From the NCBI RefSeq assembly GCF_011038845.1, contig NZ_JAAKDW010000015.1, positions 1 through 59,263 on the forward strand: a stretch of 59,263 nucleotides of DNA, in the 5' to 3' direction. The position numbers and the translations under genes are program-made. Position 1 is the first letter of the stretch. Each line of letters begins with the position of its first letter. Origin of the DNA: Enterococcus sp. ZJ1622 (GTDB taxonomy: Bacteria > Bacillota > Bacilli > Lactobacillales > Enterococcaceae). Positions 10,263 to 19,357 of this stretch are shown piece after piece. A model generated the notes under the pieces. That model was not told where the DNA came from, searched no databases, and saw only the letters and a program-made list of their open reading frames with translations.

Positions 10263-11222
10263 TTATTTTGATTTGATATAATTCTTCCCGTTTGCCTTTG
10301 GTCCTGATGCTTTTCCTAAGAAAGCAACCAATACGATGATCGTCAGCAAATAAGGAGCGATCTGCAGCAGCACCGGCGGAATCGAAGAAATGACCGGAAG
10401 CTGTGCGCCGATGATACTCAAACTTTGTGCGAACCCGAAAAACAAAGATGCGCCCATTGCGCCTAAAGGATTCCATTTACCGAAAATCATTGCAGCCATA
10501 GAGATGAACCCTTGCCCAACGATCGTTCCAGCTGAGAAGTTTCCTGAAATCGACTGTGCGAAGACTGCTCCACCCATTCCGCCGAGCAATCCGGAAATCA
10601 GAACACCGGAATAACGCATCGCATAGACATTAATCCCAAGCGTGTCTGCTGCTTGAGGATTTTCCCCTACTGAACGCAGACGCAACCCGAATTTTGTTTT
10701 AAAAATGATCACCCACGCTAAAATCGCGATCAGGATCGCACAATAAGCAGGTAAAAAAGTATTCTTAAAGAAAATCTGTCCAATCACCGGAATATCTGAT
10801 AGTCCGGGGAAGGAGAAATATCCTAAGTTGTTTACGATGTTGTCTGTTTGTCCTTTTCCGTACCAAGCTTTGATCAAGAACACACCTAGCGCTGGCGCCA
10901 TCAGATTGATCACTGTCCCGCTGATGATATGATCTGCACGAAGACTGACAGTCGCCACAGCGTGAATCAGCGAGAACAAGATCCCAACGACTCCGCCGAC
11001 TAAGATCGCGATCCAAGGCGTCATTGCGCCAAGGGAAGGACTCATTGTCAAGTTGAATACGATCGAGCTGAATGCCCCCATCACCATGATACCTTCTAAT
11101 CCGACGTTTACGATCCCGCTTCGCTCAGAGAAAGTCCCGCCTAGCGATGTCAGGATCAGTGGTGTCGAGTAAACAAGGGTCGAACTCACGATCAAAGCGA
11201 TTAATTCTACAGTTGACATCAC
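10263..11222 (-). CDS. nupQ: Nucleoside ABC transporter permease (NupQ/BmpC-like)
   Basis: This is one of two membrane permeases of a BMP-family nucleoside importer. The 319-residue protein has about eight to ten hydrophobic segments and the family hallmark VGLEGIMVMGAF near the N terminus, then SVGENPQAADTLGI in the coupling region. Its start overlaps the end of the other permease by 4 nt (ATGA type). The NupQ assignment is by similarity to the B. subtilis NupNOPQ arrangement, not by a search. Confidence 0.92.
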   Translation of the reverse strand: MMSTVELIALIVSSTLVYSTPLILTSLGGTFSERSGIVNVGLEGIMVMGAFSSIVFNLTMSPSLGAMTPWIAILVGGVVGILFSLIHAVATVSLRADHIISGTVINLMAPALGVFLIKAWYGKGQTDNIVNNLGYFSFPGLSDIPVIGQIFFKNTFLPAYCAILIAILAWVIIFKTKFGLRLRSVGENPQAADTLGINVYAMRYSGVLISGLLGGMGGAVFAQSISGNFSAGTIVGQGFISMAAMIFGKWNPLGAMGASLFFGFAQSLSIIGAQLPVISSIPPVLLQIAPYLLTIIVLVAFLGKASGPKANGKNYIKSK

Positions 11223-12361
11223 AGCTCACCTCCTTCATGACTTTGATTGGTTGGTTTTGCTTCGATAGTAGTAACGATTTCTTCTTGTTTTTTCCCTTGG
11301 AAGAACTTCGCCATGATAAAGCGGATCAGGAAGTTGATCCCTACGAAGAAAATGATCAAGGCAATCGATACATTGACGATCTCAAATGGGATACCTGCAC
11401 CAGTTTGCATGCCAAGTCCGCCGATTTTCAAGATACTGAACAAGATAGCGGATAAAAGAATCCCGATCGCTGAACCAGAACCAAGTAGAGATACCGCCAT
11501 TCCATCAAAACCGATCGATAATGAAGTCGTCTGGACGAAGAAATTCTGATACGTGCCCAATCCTTCGACAACACCACCCAGACCAGCTAAAGCACCTGAG
11601 ATGACCATCGACAAGACAATCGTTCGTTTACTACTCATCCCTGCATATTCAGAAGCAAAAGGATTCAACCCAACTGAACGGATCTCAAATCCTAATGTCG
11701 TTTTCTTCATCAATAACCAGACAAGAATCAATGCGATAATTGCTAAGAACAATCCGGCATTCACCCGAGAACCGCCAAATGCCTGCGTCAGCCATGGGAT
11801 TCGAAGAGATGCGTTAGGACTGATCAAGTTTGAAGAATCCAAGCTTGAACGGTAACTTTCCGGCATCATTTCATGCAGCCCGAACGTACTTAAGTAAAGC
11901 AAGATGTAGTTCATCATGATAGTCACGATTACTTCACTCGTTCCAAAGAATGCCCGTAGCAAACCTGGAACAGCAGCTGCCATTGCACCAGCTAAGGAGC
12001 CTAAAATCACACACAACGGCAATAAAACGAATTTTGGCAGATCCGGAAAAGCAAGTGCTACCCAGACACTGACGATCCAGCCACAAAGCGCTTGTCCAGA
12101 AAGCCCGATATTGAAAAATCCGGCTGAGTTTGCCACAGAAAATCCTAAAGCTGTAAAAATAAGCGGTGTCGCCTGTCTCAATGTTTCGCCGATCCCTCTT
12201 TGTGAGCCAAGTGCAGCGTCCAACATAGAAGAATAACCTTGAAGCGGCTGATACCCAAAGGCTGCCATCAAAATCGCGCCTAAAACCAATCCTAAGACAA
12301 CTGAGAAAATAGGCACCAGCAGATTGCGGAATTTTTCACTGCGATCATTCATTTGTGCCAC
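11219..12361 (-). CDS. nupP: Nucleoside ABC transporter permease (NupP/BmpB-like)
   Basis: The second permease has 380 residues and about ten hydrophobic segments. It shares NIGLSGQALCGW and EIRSVGLNPFASEYAG with this family. It overlaps the ATPase gene by 17 nt and nupQ by 4 nt, so the three genes are translationally coupled. The open frame starts with GTG at 12361. An in-frame ATG at 12352, preceded by a GGTGG-like site, is an alternative start. Confidence 0.92.
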   Translation of the reverse strand: MAQMNDRSEKFRNLLVPIFSVVLGLVLGAILMAAFGYQPLQGYSSMLDAALGSQRGIGETLRQATPLIFTALGFSVANSAGFFNIGLSGQALCGWIVSVWVALAFPDLPKFVLLPLCVILGSLAGAMAAAVPGLLRAFFGTSEVIVTIMMNYILLYLSTFGLHEMMPESYRSSLDSSNLISPNASLRIPWLTQAFGGSRVNAGLFLAIIALILVWLLMKKTTLGFEIRSVGLNPFASEYAGMSSKRTIVLSMVISGALAGLGGVVEGLGTYQNFFVQTTSLSIGFDGMAVSLLGSGSAIGILLSAILFSILKIGGLGMQTGAGIPFEIVNVSIALIIFFVGINFLIRFIMAKFFQGKKQEEIVTTIEAKPTNQSHEGGEL

Positions 12362-13916
12362 CCGCCTTTTCTAATTCTCTTCTCGCTTCTTCTAAGGAAT
12401 ACCCTGCCATCAGCAGTCCTAATTCATTCTCAGAAGTCTCTTTCGGATGAACGATCCCAACGATCTCTCCCTCATGGATAACCGCGATACGGTCAGAGAC
12501 ATTCAAGATTTCTTCTAATTCAAAGCTGACCAGTAATACTGCTTTATACTTGTCTCTTTGCTCGATCAACCGTTTATGGATAAATTCGATCGCACCAACA
12601 TCAAGTCCGCGTGTCGGATTTGCCACGATCAGCAGATCCGGATCACGATCGACTTCTCGTGCAATGATCGCTTTTTGCTGATTTCCTCCTGATAATGCTT
12701 TTGCTGGAGCCAGCTCGTTGGTCGTACGCACGTCATATTCACTGATCAGTTCTCTTGCATGTTCATTCATCACTGAATAGTTGAGCATCCCGTTTCTACT
12801 GTAAGGTTTTTGGTGATATGTCTGTAATGCGATATTCTCAGATAAAGTCATGTCTAGGACAAGACCGTATTTGTGACGATCTTCTGGCACATGCCCGACC
12901 CCAGACTCTGTGATCCTTCGAGGTTTTTTATTAGTGATGTCTTCGCCTTTCAGCTTGATTTTCCCGCTTTCTGCTTTTCGCAAACCAGTCAGGGCTTGGA
13001 TCAACTCGGATTGTCCATTGCCATCGATTCCAGCGATCCCTAGCACTTCCCCTGCACGAACTTCCAAGCTCAAATGCTTCACAGCTTCTAATCCTCGGTT
13101 CTCCTTCACGACAAGGTCTTCGATGGATAAAACAACTTCTTGCGGTTTTGCTTCTTTTTTCATTGTTTTGAACGAAACCGTACGTCCTACCATCATGTCG
13201 GCTAACTGCTGAGAGGTAACGTCTTTGACATTCACTGTCCCGATCCCTTTTCCTCGGCGGATCACCGTACAACGATCAGCTACTGCTTTGATTTCATCTA
13301 ACTTATGCGTGATCAGGATGATCGATTTTCCTTCTTTGACCAATTCTTTCATGATCACGATCAGTTCATCGATTTCCTGAGGTGTCAGCACAGCTGTCGG
13401 TTCATCAAAAATCAGTACATCTGCTCCACGGTAAAGTGTTTTTAAGATTTCGACCCGTTGTTCCATCCCCACAGAAATATCTCGAACATAAGCATCTGGG
13501 TTGACGGATAAACCGTACTGCTCAGAAACCTTTATGATCTCTTCCCGCGCTTTTTTATGATCGATCATTCCGGCACGACTCGGCTCGCTTCCCAATACGA
13601 TGTTTTCTGTTACCGTAAAAGCATCAACAAGCATAAAATGCTGGTGAACCATTCCGATTCCTAGCTGGTTCGCCTTTGTCGGACTTGTGATCTGGACTTC
13701 TTTCCCCCGCATCAAAATTTTTCCTGACGTTGGCTCTAAAAGACCGGAGAGCACATTCATCAATGTTGATTTGCCAGCACCGTTTTCTCCAAGCAATGCG
13801 TGGATCTCCCCCGCCTTTACTTGTAAATTGATGTTGTCATTTGCTTTGAATGTCCCAAACTGCTTGGTAATATTCTGCATTTCTATGACAATATTTTCTT
13901 GAACCACCTTTTTCAC
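12345..13916 (-). CDS. nupO: Nucleoside ABC transporter ATP-binding protein, two cassettes (NupO/BmpD-like)
   Basis: The 523-residue protein contains two tandem ABC cassettes. The first has a normal Walker A (GENGAGKST, near residue 45). The second has a GIDGNGQSEL loop instead of GKS, which is typical of this RbsA/BMP-type family, with LSGGNQQK and LIVANPTRGLD. It energises the two downstream permeases. The start at 13916 is GTG with a weak ribosome binding site, so the exact N terminus is uncertain. A 208-nt structured gap separates it from the lipoprotein gene. Confidence 0.93.
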   Translation of the reverse strand: MKKVVQENIVIEMQNITKQFGTFKANDNINLQVKAGEIHALLGENGAGKSTLMNVLSGLLEPTSGKILMRGKEVQITSPTKANQLGIGMVHQHFMLVDAFTVTENIVLGSEPSRAGMIDHKKAREEIIKVSEQYGLSVNPDAYVRDISVGMEQRVEILKTLYRGADVLIFDEPTAVLTPQEIDELIVIMKELVKEGKSIILITHKLDEIKAVADRCTVIRRGKGIGTVNVKDVTSQQLADMMVGRTVSFKTMKKEAKPQEVVLSIEDLVVKENRGLEAVKHLSLEVRAGEVLGIAGIDGNGQSELIQALTGLRKAESGKIKLKGEDITNKKPRRITESGVGHVPEDRHKYGLVLDMTLSENIALQTYHQKPYSRNGMLNYSVMNEHARELISEYDVRTTNELAPAKALSGGNQQKAIIAREVDRDPDLLIVANPTRGLDVGAIEFIHKRLIEQRDKYKAVLLVSFELEEILNVSDRIAVIHEGEIVGIVHPKETSENELGLLMAGYSLEEARRELEKAGGTNE

Positions 13917-14005
13917 ATCCTAACGATTTCTATCTAGGGCAACGATTGACTAAGAATCCCGCTTGTTCAACAGTCTTCTTCATTTGAAGCAAATTACTTC
14001 AGGGA

Positions 14006-14111
14006 GTTGCTCCCTTATCCAAACCGGTAAACTTACCGACTTGGATAAAACAGCAACACCTCGCGGATAATTGAACCATAGCCTTGTCAAACAGCTGTCC
14101 AACAAGGCTAT
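14006..14111 (-). other. two stem-loops between the lipoprotein and ATPase genes
   Basis: A compound hairpin (outer stem 14006-14011 with 14052-14057, inner stem from about 14015 to 14048) and a 10-bp hairpin (14078-14087 with 14102-14111) fill the gap. Neither ends in a T run on the minus strand. They resemble the mRNA-stabilising or partially terminating structures that let a binding protein be made in excess over its ABC partner. The role is inferred. Confidence 0.6.
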
Positions 14112-14124
14112 AGAATTGGTTTTA

Positions 14125-15204
14125 TTATTTTTCAGGTGCTTCTGGGACTTTTACGTCTCCTGAAATGATTTTTTCTTTTGCGTCTTCTACTGCTTTTTCT
14201 GCTTTTTCAGATAGCTGGCCTTTTGTCAGACCCACACCGTCTTCTTTCAGACCGTAAACAGTATGCTCACCGCCAGGGAATTTGCCGTCAGCTGATTTTT
14301 GCGCCAAATCTTCTACGACAGTTCCTACACCCTTAGTTGTAGAGGTCAAAGTGAAGTTTTTCTTTTCGCCGTTCAATGTGTATTCGCCTTCGTCTGATTG
14401 GTCACGGTCAACACCGATCACCCAAACTTTTTTGTCGCCTGATTCGTTCAATGATTTTGCTTCTTGGAAGACACCATTACCTGTACCACCTGATGCATGG
14501 AAGATGATGTCAGCATTTTGTGCGTACATTCCTTGTGCGATCGAACGGCCTTTGTCAGGTGCTGAGAAGTCGCCGGCATATTGGTTCAGTACTTTGATGT
14601 CTTTTCCTAATTCTTTTGCCCCTGCTTCGACACCAGCTGTGAATCCAGCGTCAAAACGATCGATTACTTCACCTTTCACGCCGCCGATGAATCCAACAAC
14701 GTTTGTCTCAGTTGTGTACGCTGCTGCGATCCCTGCAAGGTAAGAAGCTTCATTGTCTTTAAATGTAGCAGATACTACATTGTCCAAGCCATCGATCACA
14801 TCATCGATGATAACGAAGTTCGTACCTGTATTGTTTGTTGCCTGTTCTTGGATCGCTGGTTTTAATTTATACCCTACACCGAAAATCGTCTTGAAACCTG
14901 CGTTCAAAGCTTGGTCGATATTCGGGATATAGTCGGATTCATTTGAAGACTGGAAGTACTGGAATCCATCGTTGCCTCGTGAAAGTCCTTGATCTTTCCC
15001 CCATTTTTGTAATCCTTCCCAAGCTGACTGGTTGAATGAACGGTCATCTACGCCGCCTGTATCTGTGATCAATGCTGCGGTAGCTGTTTCTGATGCGCTT
15101 TTGCCTCCAGATGAATCAGTTGAACCGTTATTGCCGCATGCACCTAAAAATAACCCTGCTGCTAATGCGACAGTACCTAAACCAAATAATTTTGCTTTTT
15201 TCAT
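14125..15204 (-). CDS. nupN: BMP-family nucleoside-binding lipoprotein (NupN-like)
   Basis: This is the substrate-binding component of the importer, 359 residues from the chosen start. A lipoprotein signal ends in the lipobox FLGACGNN, so the mature protein would be lipid-anchored at the cysteine. The BMP/PnrA core follows, with TDTGGVDDRSFNQSAWEG and VIGVDRDQSDEG as ligand-site segments. The start at 15204 follows AGGAGG at 15215-15220; a longer open frame upstream has no such site. Confidence 0.94.
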   Translation of the reverse strand: MKKAKLFGLGTVALAAGLFLGACGNNGSTDSSGGKSASETATAALITDTGGVDDRSFNQSAWEGLQKWGKDQGLSRGNDGFQYFQSSNESDYIPNIDQALNAGFKTIFGVGYKLKPAIQEQATNNTGTNFVIIDDVIDGLDNVVSATFKDNEASYLAGIAAAYTTETNVVGFIGGVKGEVIDRFDAGFTAGVEAGAKELGKDIKVLNQYAGDFSAPDKGRSIAQGMYAQNADIIFHASGGTGNGVFQEAKSLNESGDKKVWVIGVDRDQSDEGEYTLNGEKKNFTLTSTTKGVGTVVEDLAQKSADGKFPGGEHTVYGLKEDGVGLTKGQLSEKAEKAVEDAKEKIISGDVKVPEAPEK

Positions 15205-15269
15205 TTCTGTAAAGCCTCCTAAGTGAATTGTTTTATTTTTCAACAGTCAGCTGACTGAATGAACGTGAG

Positions 15270-15668
15270 TTATAGATCTTTATCTGTAAAAGCGTAAGGC
15301 AATAGTCCGCTAACGGTCGTTTCTTTGGTTACGCCATCTTCTCCAACCAGAGTAACTGGCATATCCGGCGCACAAAACTCTGCCATGACTTGTCGGCATG
15401 CCCCGCAAGGAGAAATCGGTTCTGGCGTGTGCCCTGCTACAACTAAATGAGTAAATGTCCGCTCGCCTTCTGATACAGCTTTGAAGAAAGCTGTTCGTTC
15501 TGCACAATTCGTCAATCCGAATGAAGCATTTTCGATGTTGATCCCTTGATAGGTTTTCCCGGATTCTGTCACTAAACAGGCACCGACTGGAAAATTCGAA
15601 TAAGGAACATAGGCTTTATCCAGCGCTTCGACGGCTGTGTCGATCCATTCTTGTTTGATTTCTGACAT
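15270..15668 (-). CDS. cdd: Cytidine deaminase
   Basis: Cdd deaminates cytidine and deoxycytidine to (deoxy)uridine, which the Pdp gene product then cleaves. The 132-residue protein has both zinc-site signatures: NCAERTAFF (the CAE motif with the catalytic glutamate) and PCGACRQV (PCxxC). It sits between deoC and the lipoprotein gene in the nucleoside operon. Confidence 0.97.
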   Translation of the reverse strand: MSEIKQEWIDTAVEALDKAYVPYSNFPVGACLVTESGKTYQGINIENASFGLTNCAERTAFFKAVSEGERTFTHLVVAGHTPEPISPCGACRQVMAEFCAPDMPVTLVGEDGVTKETTVSGLLPYAFTDKDL

Positions 15669-15711
15669 CTTTTCCCCTTCAATCCTCTACTACTTTATTT
15701 CGCAGTTTTAA

Positions 15712-16374
15712 TTAATAGCTTTCGCCAGTTGAACCAGACATGATCGCCACACCTGCACTAGTACCGATCCTTGTCGCTCCTGCTTCGACCATCGCAAGGG
15801 CTTCTTCTTCGTTATGGATACCGCCTGATGCTTTCACACCCATTTCTGGTCCTACTGTTTCACGCATCAAACGAACATCTTCCACTTTTGCTCCTCCTGT
15901 AGAAAAACCAGTAGAAGTCTTGACGAAATCTGCACCTGCTGCTTTGGCTAGTTCACATGCTCTGATGATCTCTTCTCTGTCCAGTAAAGCTGTTTCGATG
16001 ATTACTTTGACTAACGCGCGGTCTTTTGCTGCTTCGACCACTGCTTCGATATCTTTTTGGACTTTCTGATCCTCTTTTGACTTCAATGCGCCGATATTGA
16101 TGACCATATCGACCTCATCTGCGCCGTTTTCGATGGCATTCCTTGTTTCAAATGCTTTTGTTTCAGAAGTGTTCGCCCCTAAAGGAAAACCGATCACGGT
16201 GCAAACGGCTACTGGTTCGCCTTGCAAGTTTTCCTTTGCTAAAGCTACCCATGCCGGATTGATGCAGACAGAGTAAAAATGATATTTCTTTGCTTCCTCG
16301 ATAATACGCATCACGTCTTCTTTCGAAGCATCTGCCTTTAAGATTGTATGGTCGATCATTCGATTCAGTTCCAT
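15712..16374 (-). CDS. deoC: Deoxyribose-phosphate aldolase
   Basis: DeoC splits deoxyribose-5-phosphate into glyceraldehyde-3-phosphate and acetaldehyde. The 220-residue protein starts [16 protein letters not shown] and carries the Schiff-base lysine in [14 protein letters not shown], with VKASGGI towards the C terminus. The start at 16374 follows an AGGGGAG site; the open frame extends 18 codons further without one. It lies directly after pdp. Confidence 0.97.
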   Translation of the reverse strand: MELNRMIDHTILKADASKEDVMRIIEEAKKYHFYSVCINPAWVALAKENLQGEPVAVCTVIGFPLGANTSETKAFETRNAIENGADEVDMVINIGALKSKEDQKVQKDIEAVVEAAKDRALVKVIIETALLDREEIIRACELAKAAGADFVKTSTGFSTGGAKVEDVRLMRETVGPEMGVKASGGIHNEEEALAMVEAGATRIGTSAGVAIMSGSTGESY

Positions 16375-16428
16375 TGTTTCTCCCCTTTTCTCTATTAGAT
16401 GAGATGCGGTATGATCCGCTATTTTCAT

Positions 16429-17730
16429 TTATTCAGTGATGATATCGTGGATCAACGTCGGTTTTACTGCTGAATCACTGATCTCGATATTTTTATATAA
16501 CAATTCGACCACGTCAGAGATCGCTTCTTCATTACTGTAGATCGTAAGCAATGATTCGCCTTGCTGTACTGAATCACCGATTTTTTTATGCAGCTTCAAT
16601 CCAACAGCATGATCGATGTCATCTTCTTTTGTCTTGCGTCCTGCGCCTAGCATCATCGCTGCGATCCCTAATTCATTCGCAACGATCTTTGAGACGATGC
16701 CGCTTTGTTTCGCCGGTAATTCGACGACATAACGTGCTGTCAGTATGCGCTCTGGATGATCGACGATACTTGCGTCTCCACCTTGGTTTTGGATCATTTC
16801 CTTGAATTTTGCTAACGCTTTACCGCTCGTCAGTGCTTCTTCCAGCAAGCCACGTGCCTGATCCACTGTTTCTGCTTTGCCCGCTAGTACGACCATTTGA
16901 CTTCCCAAGGCATAACACATTTCTACGAGGTCTTCCGGACCCTTCCCTTGGAGCGTCTCGATAGCTTCCACTACTTCCAGGCTGTTCCCGATGGCTTCGC
17001 CTAAAGGTTCGGACATGTCGGAGATCACAGCGACAGTTTGGCGGTTGGCTAGTTTTCCGATACTTGTCATCGTTTTTGCCAGACGTCTTGCGTCTTCGAT
17101 GTTTTTCATAAATGCACCGTCACCAGTCGTTACATCTAAAACGATCGCATCTGCGCCAGCAGCGATTTTTTTGCTCATGATCGAGCTTGCGATCAGCGGG
17201 ATCGAATCGACAGTCGCTGTCACATCGCGTAAAGCGTATAATTTTTTATCTGCTGGTGCTAGATTTCCGGACTGTCCGATGACTGCGACCTTGCTTTCGT
17301 TGACGATCCGTACGAATTCCTCATCTGAAAGCTCGATCTGAAAACCCGGAATCGCTTCTAATTTGTCCAACGTACCGCCTGTATAACCTAATCCGCGTCC
17401 AGACATCTTCGCTACTGTTACTCCAACACTCGCAACTAGTGGCGCTAAAATCAATGTAGTCGTGTCCCCCACACCGCCAGTCGAGTGTTTGTCGACTTTG
17501 ATACCGTCAAACGAACTCAAATCGATCACATCTCCGGAATTAGCAATCGACAAGGTCAAATCTGTAATTTCTTCATTTGTCATATCTTGATAGAAGATCG
17601 TCATCAATAATGCACTGATTTGATAATCAGGAATTGTACCATTTGTATAATTGTTGATAATATACTCGATTTCTTCTTTCGATAGTGCCTGTCCATCCCT
17701 TTTTTTCTCAATCAGATCTACCATTCGCAT
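16429..17730 (-). CDS. pdp: Pyrimidine-nucleoside phosphorylase
   Basis: Pdp phosphorolyses uridine, deoxyuridine and thymidine. The 433-residue protein begins [17 protein letters not shown] and has the phosphate-binding [12 protein letters not shown] segment and the family signature [22 protein letters not shown] at 17738-17743 sets the start; 32 upstream open codons were rejected. It is the first gene of the nucleoside operon and is preceded by a promoter, a palindrome and a cre-like site. Confidence 0.96.
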   Translation of the reverse strand: MRMVDLIEKKRDGQALSKEEIEYIINNYTNGTIPDYQISALLMTIFYQDMTNEEITDLTLSIANSGDVIDLSSFDGIKVDKHSTGGVGDTTTLILAPLVASVGVTVAKMSGRGLGYTGGTLDKLEAIPGFQIELSDEEFVRIVNESKVAVIGQSGNLAPADKKLYALRDVTATVDSIPLIASSIMSKKIAAGADAIVLDVTTGDGAFMKNIEDARRLAKTMTSIGKLANRQTVAVISDMSEPLGEAIGNSLEVVEAIETLQGKGPEDLVEMCYALGSQMVVLAGKAETVDQARGLLEEALTSGKALAKFKEMIQNQGGDASIVDHPERILTARYVVELPAKQSGIVSKIVANELGIAAMMLGAGRKTKEDDIDHAVGLKLHKKIGDSVQQGESLLTIYSNEEAISDVVELLYKNIEISDSAVKPTLIHDIITE

Positions 17731-17758
17731 TGCTTGATCCTCCTCGTCTTCATTCGGT

Positions 17759-17786
17759 ATTATACATGATTTCTGTGAAAGGTAAA
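17759..17786 (-). promoter_or_regulatory. pdp operon promoter
   Basis: On the minus strand TTTACC (17781-17786) and TATAAT (17759-17764) are spaced by 16 bp. The adjoining palindrome at 17791-17812 abuts the upstream edge of the -35 element. Confidence 0.7.
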
Positions 17787-17790
17787 CCAC

Positions 17791-17812
17791 TTTAGTAAAC
17801 TGGTTTACTAAA
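17791..17812. promoter_or_regulatory. 22-bp palindromic operator, probably for the LacI-family regulator
   Basis: Two perfect 10-bp arms (TTTAGTAAAC and GTTTACTAAA) flank a 2-bp spacer. The GTAAAC..GTTTAC core is like the operators of LacI-family proteins. It lies between the regulator gene and pdp, just upstream of the pdp -35 box. The link to this regulator is inferred. Confidence 0.75.
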
Positions 17813-17837
17813 AACTCAAAAAGCACTAACCCGCCAT

Positions 17838-17851
17838 TGTAAACACTTACA
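17838..17851 (-). promoter_or_regulatory. cre-like CcpA site
   Basis: On the minus strand TGTAAGTGTTTACA matches the cre consensus TGWNANCGNTNWCA at all fixed positions but one (T for C). Its location upstream of the pdp promoter fits catabolite control of nucleoside use. It could instead be a second site for the local LacI-family protein. Confidence 0.5.
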
Positions 17852-17870
17852 TAAGCAATATAACGCCGAG

Positions 17871-18887
17871 TTAGTCCTTTGTCAATACTTTTACGCTCTC
17901 ACGAATAATTAATTTTGTTTCGAACACTTTGTTCGGAACTTTTCTTTGAGGAAATTCGATCGTGTCGATGAGGAAACGGGCGGCATAAAATCCGATATCG
18001 AAACTTGGCTGCTGCACCGTTGTCAGCTGCGGAATCATGTATTCCGATAATTTCAATCCATCGAACCCGATCACGGAAATATCTTCCGGGATCTTTTTGC
18101 CTAATTCATCGATCGCCTGGTAACAGCCGATCGCCATTGCATCATTTCCACAGAAAATAGCCGTGATATCTTTATGCTTCAACAATTTTTTTGACGCATT
18201 GTACCCGCCTTGCACCGTGAGCTCTCCATGTTCGACATACCGGCCATTGAACGGCAGTCCATGATCTTTCAATGCATGCCGGTAACCATTGAAACGCTCT
18301 TCCAACTGATAGTAGCCCGTCGTTTCTTTCAACATACCGATTTTTGTATGGCCACTTTCGATAAATAGCGAAACAGCCTGGTAGGCGCCTTCATACTCTT
18401 TGACAAGCAATCGGCCGTTGTCACGCTGGTTCAATCCGCGATCGATCAAGATGATCGGCATGTTTTGGTAAAAACTGCTGTCCAATGCGTACTTATCAGG
18501 TAAGACATTCGGTGTTGCCAATAAAATCCCGTCAACGGACCGATGCGAAAGCTCCTGCAGATATTTGATCTCATTTTCTTGATTATGGCGGGAATTGCAA
18601 AGCATGATCACGTACCCCAAAGGATTCAGATAGCTTTCGACTCCCTCGATCAATTTAGAGAAGAAAAAATCAGTGACATCGGGAACGATCATGCCGATGG
18701 TTTTAGAATGTCTATTGATGACATTGGATGCAAAATAATCAGGCTTATAATGATGTTCATTCACGATAGACAGAACCTTTTTCCGTGTTTTATCACTGAA
18801 ACGGCTCCCTTTGTTATTCAAAATCTGAGAAACAGTTGTGACTGAGACTCCTGCCATCTCCGCAATATCTCTGATCGTCAGCTTCAT
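17871..18887 (-). CDS. LacI-family transcriptional regulator (RbsR-like)
   Basis: The 338-residue protein has an N-terminal LacI helix-turn-helix ([19 protein letters not shown], residues 3-21) with the hinge helix to about 60, and a periplasmic-binding-protein-like effector domain ([13 protein letters not shown] onwards, [12 protein letters not shown] near residue 260). It lies immediately upstream of the nucleoside operon in the same direction, so it is a likely local repressor responding to a nucleoside or pentose phosphate. The effector cannot be read from the sequence. RBS AAAGGAG precedes the ATG. Confidence 0.9.
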   Translation of the reverse strand: MKLTIRDIAEMAGVSVTTVSQILNNKGSRFSDKTRKKVLSIVNEHHYKPDYFASNVINRHSKTIGMIVPDVTDFFFSKLIEGVESYLNPLGYVIMLCNSRHNQENEIKYLQELSHRSVDGILLATPNVLPDKYALDSSFYQNMPIILIDRGLNQRDNGRLLVKEYEGAYQAVSLFIESGHTKIGMLKETTGYYQLEERFNGYRHALKDHGLPFNGRYVEHGELTVQGGYNASKKLLKHKDITAIFCGNDAMAIGCYQAIDELGKKIPEDISVIGFDGLKLSEYMIPQLTTVQQPSFDIGFYAARFLIDTIEFPQRKVPNKVFETKLIIRESVKVLTKD

Positions 18888-19122
18888 CTTTTCAGCTCCT
18901 TTGTCCTAAATTCCCTCTCAGTGTACCAAAACCCTTTCAAAAAGAATAGACCAAAAAAAGAAAGAGAAATTTCACGAAAACAATTCTCTATCGTACAAAA
19001 ACAGGTCAAAAACCTAATGAGAGCCAACCTTTAGACATCTCTCTCCTGGAAAACACCAAGATTATAAAATAACTATAAAAATATAGAGAATTTCGTTTTG
19101 GGTATTTCCTGATTTTTTTCAT

Positions 19123-19273
19123 TTGACGATTATGAGTCCATATCCTACAGTTTTTATCACTAACTACTTGTTTCGATGAAGAAATAGAGAGAGGATACCA
19201 ATTTTAAAAAGAACGTTTTTTTATTTTTATTTTTTCAGATAACATTGTATTTTTCGAAGTTTTTCCGAATAAT
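19123..19273 (+). promoter_or_regulatory. two candidate promoters for the secreted toxin gene
   Basis: In the 470-bp gap 18888-19357, TTGACG (19123-19128) and TACAGT (19146-19151) are 17 bp apart. TTGTAT (19245-19250) and AATAAT (19268-19273) are also 17 bp apart. Either would give a leader of about 80-200 nt. The gap is AT-rich and holds no visible gene. Confidence 0.45.
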
Positions 19274-19357
19274 TATCATTGTAAGCGGAATCATTGAGAA
19301 AGAAGGTGAAAAAAAGACCGTTGTCGGCCTGTTGCTTTGTCCTTGAAAGGAGAAAAC

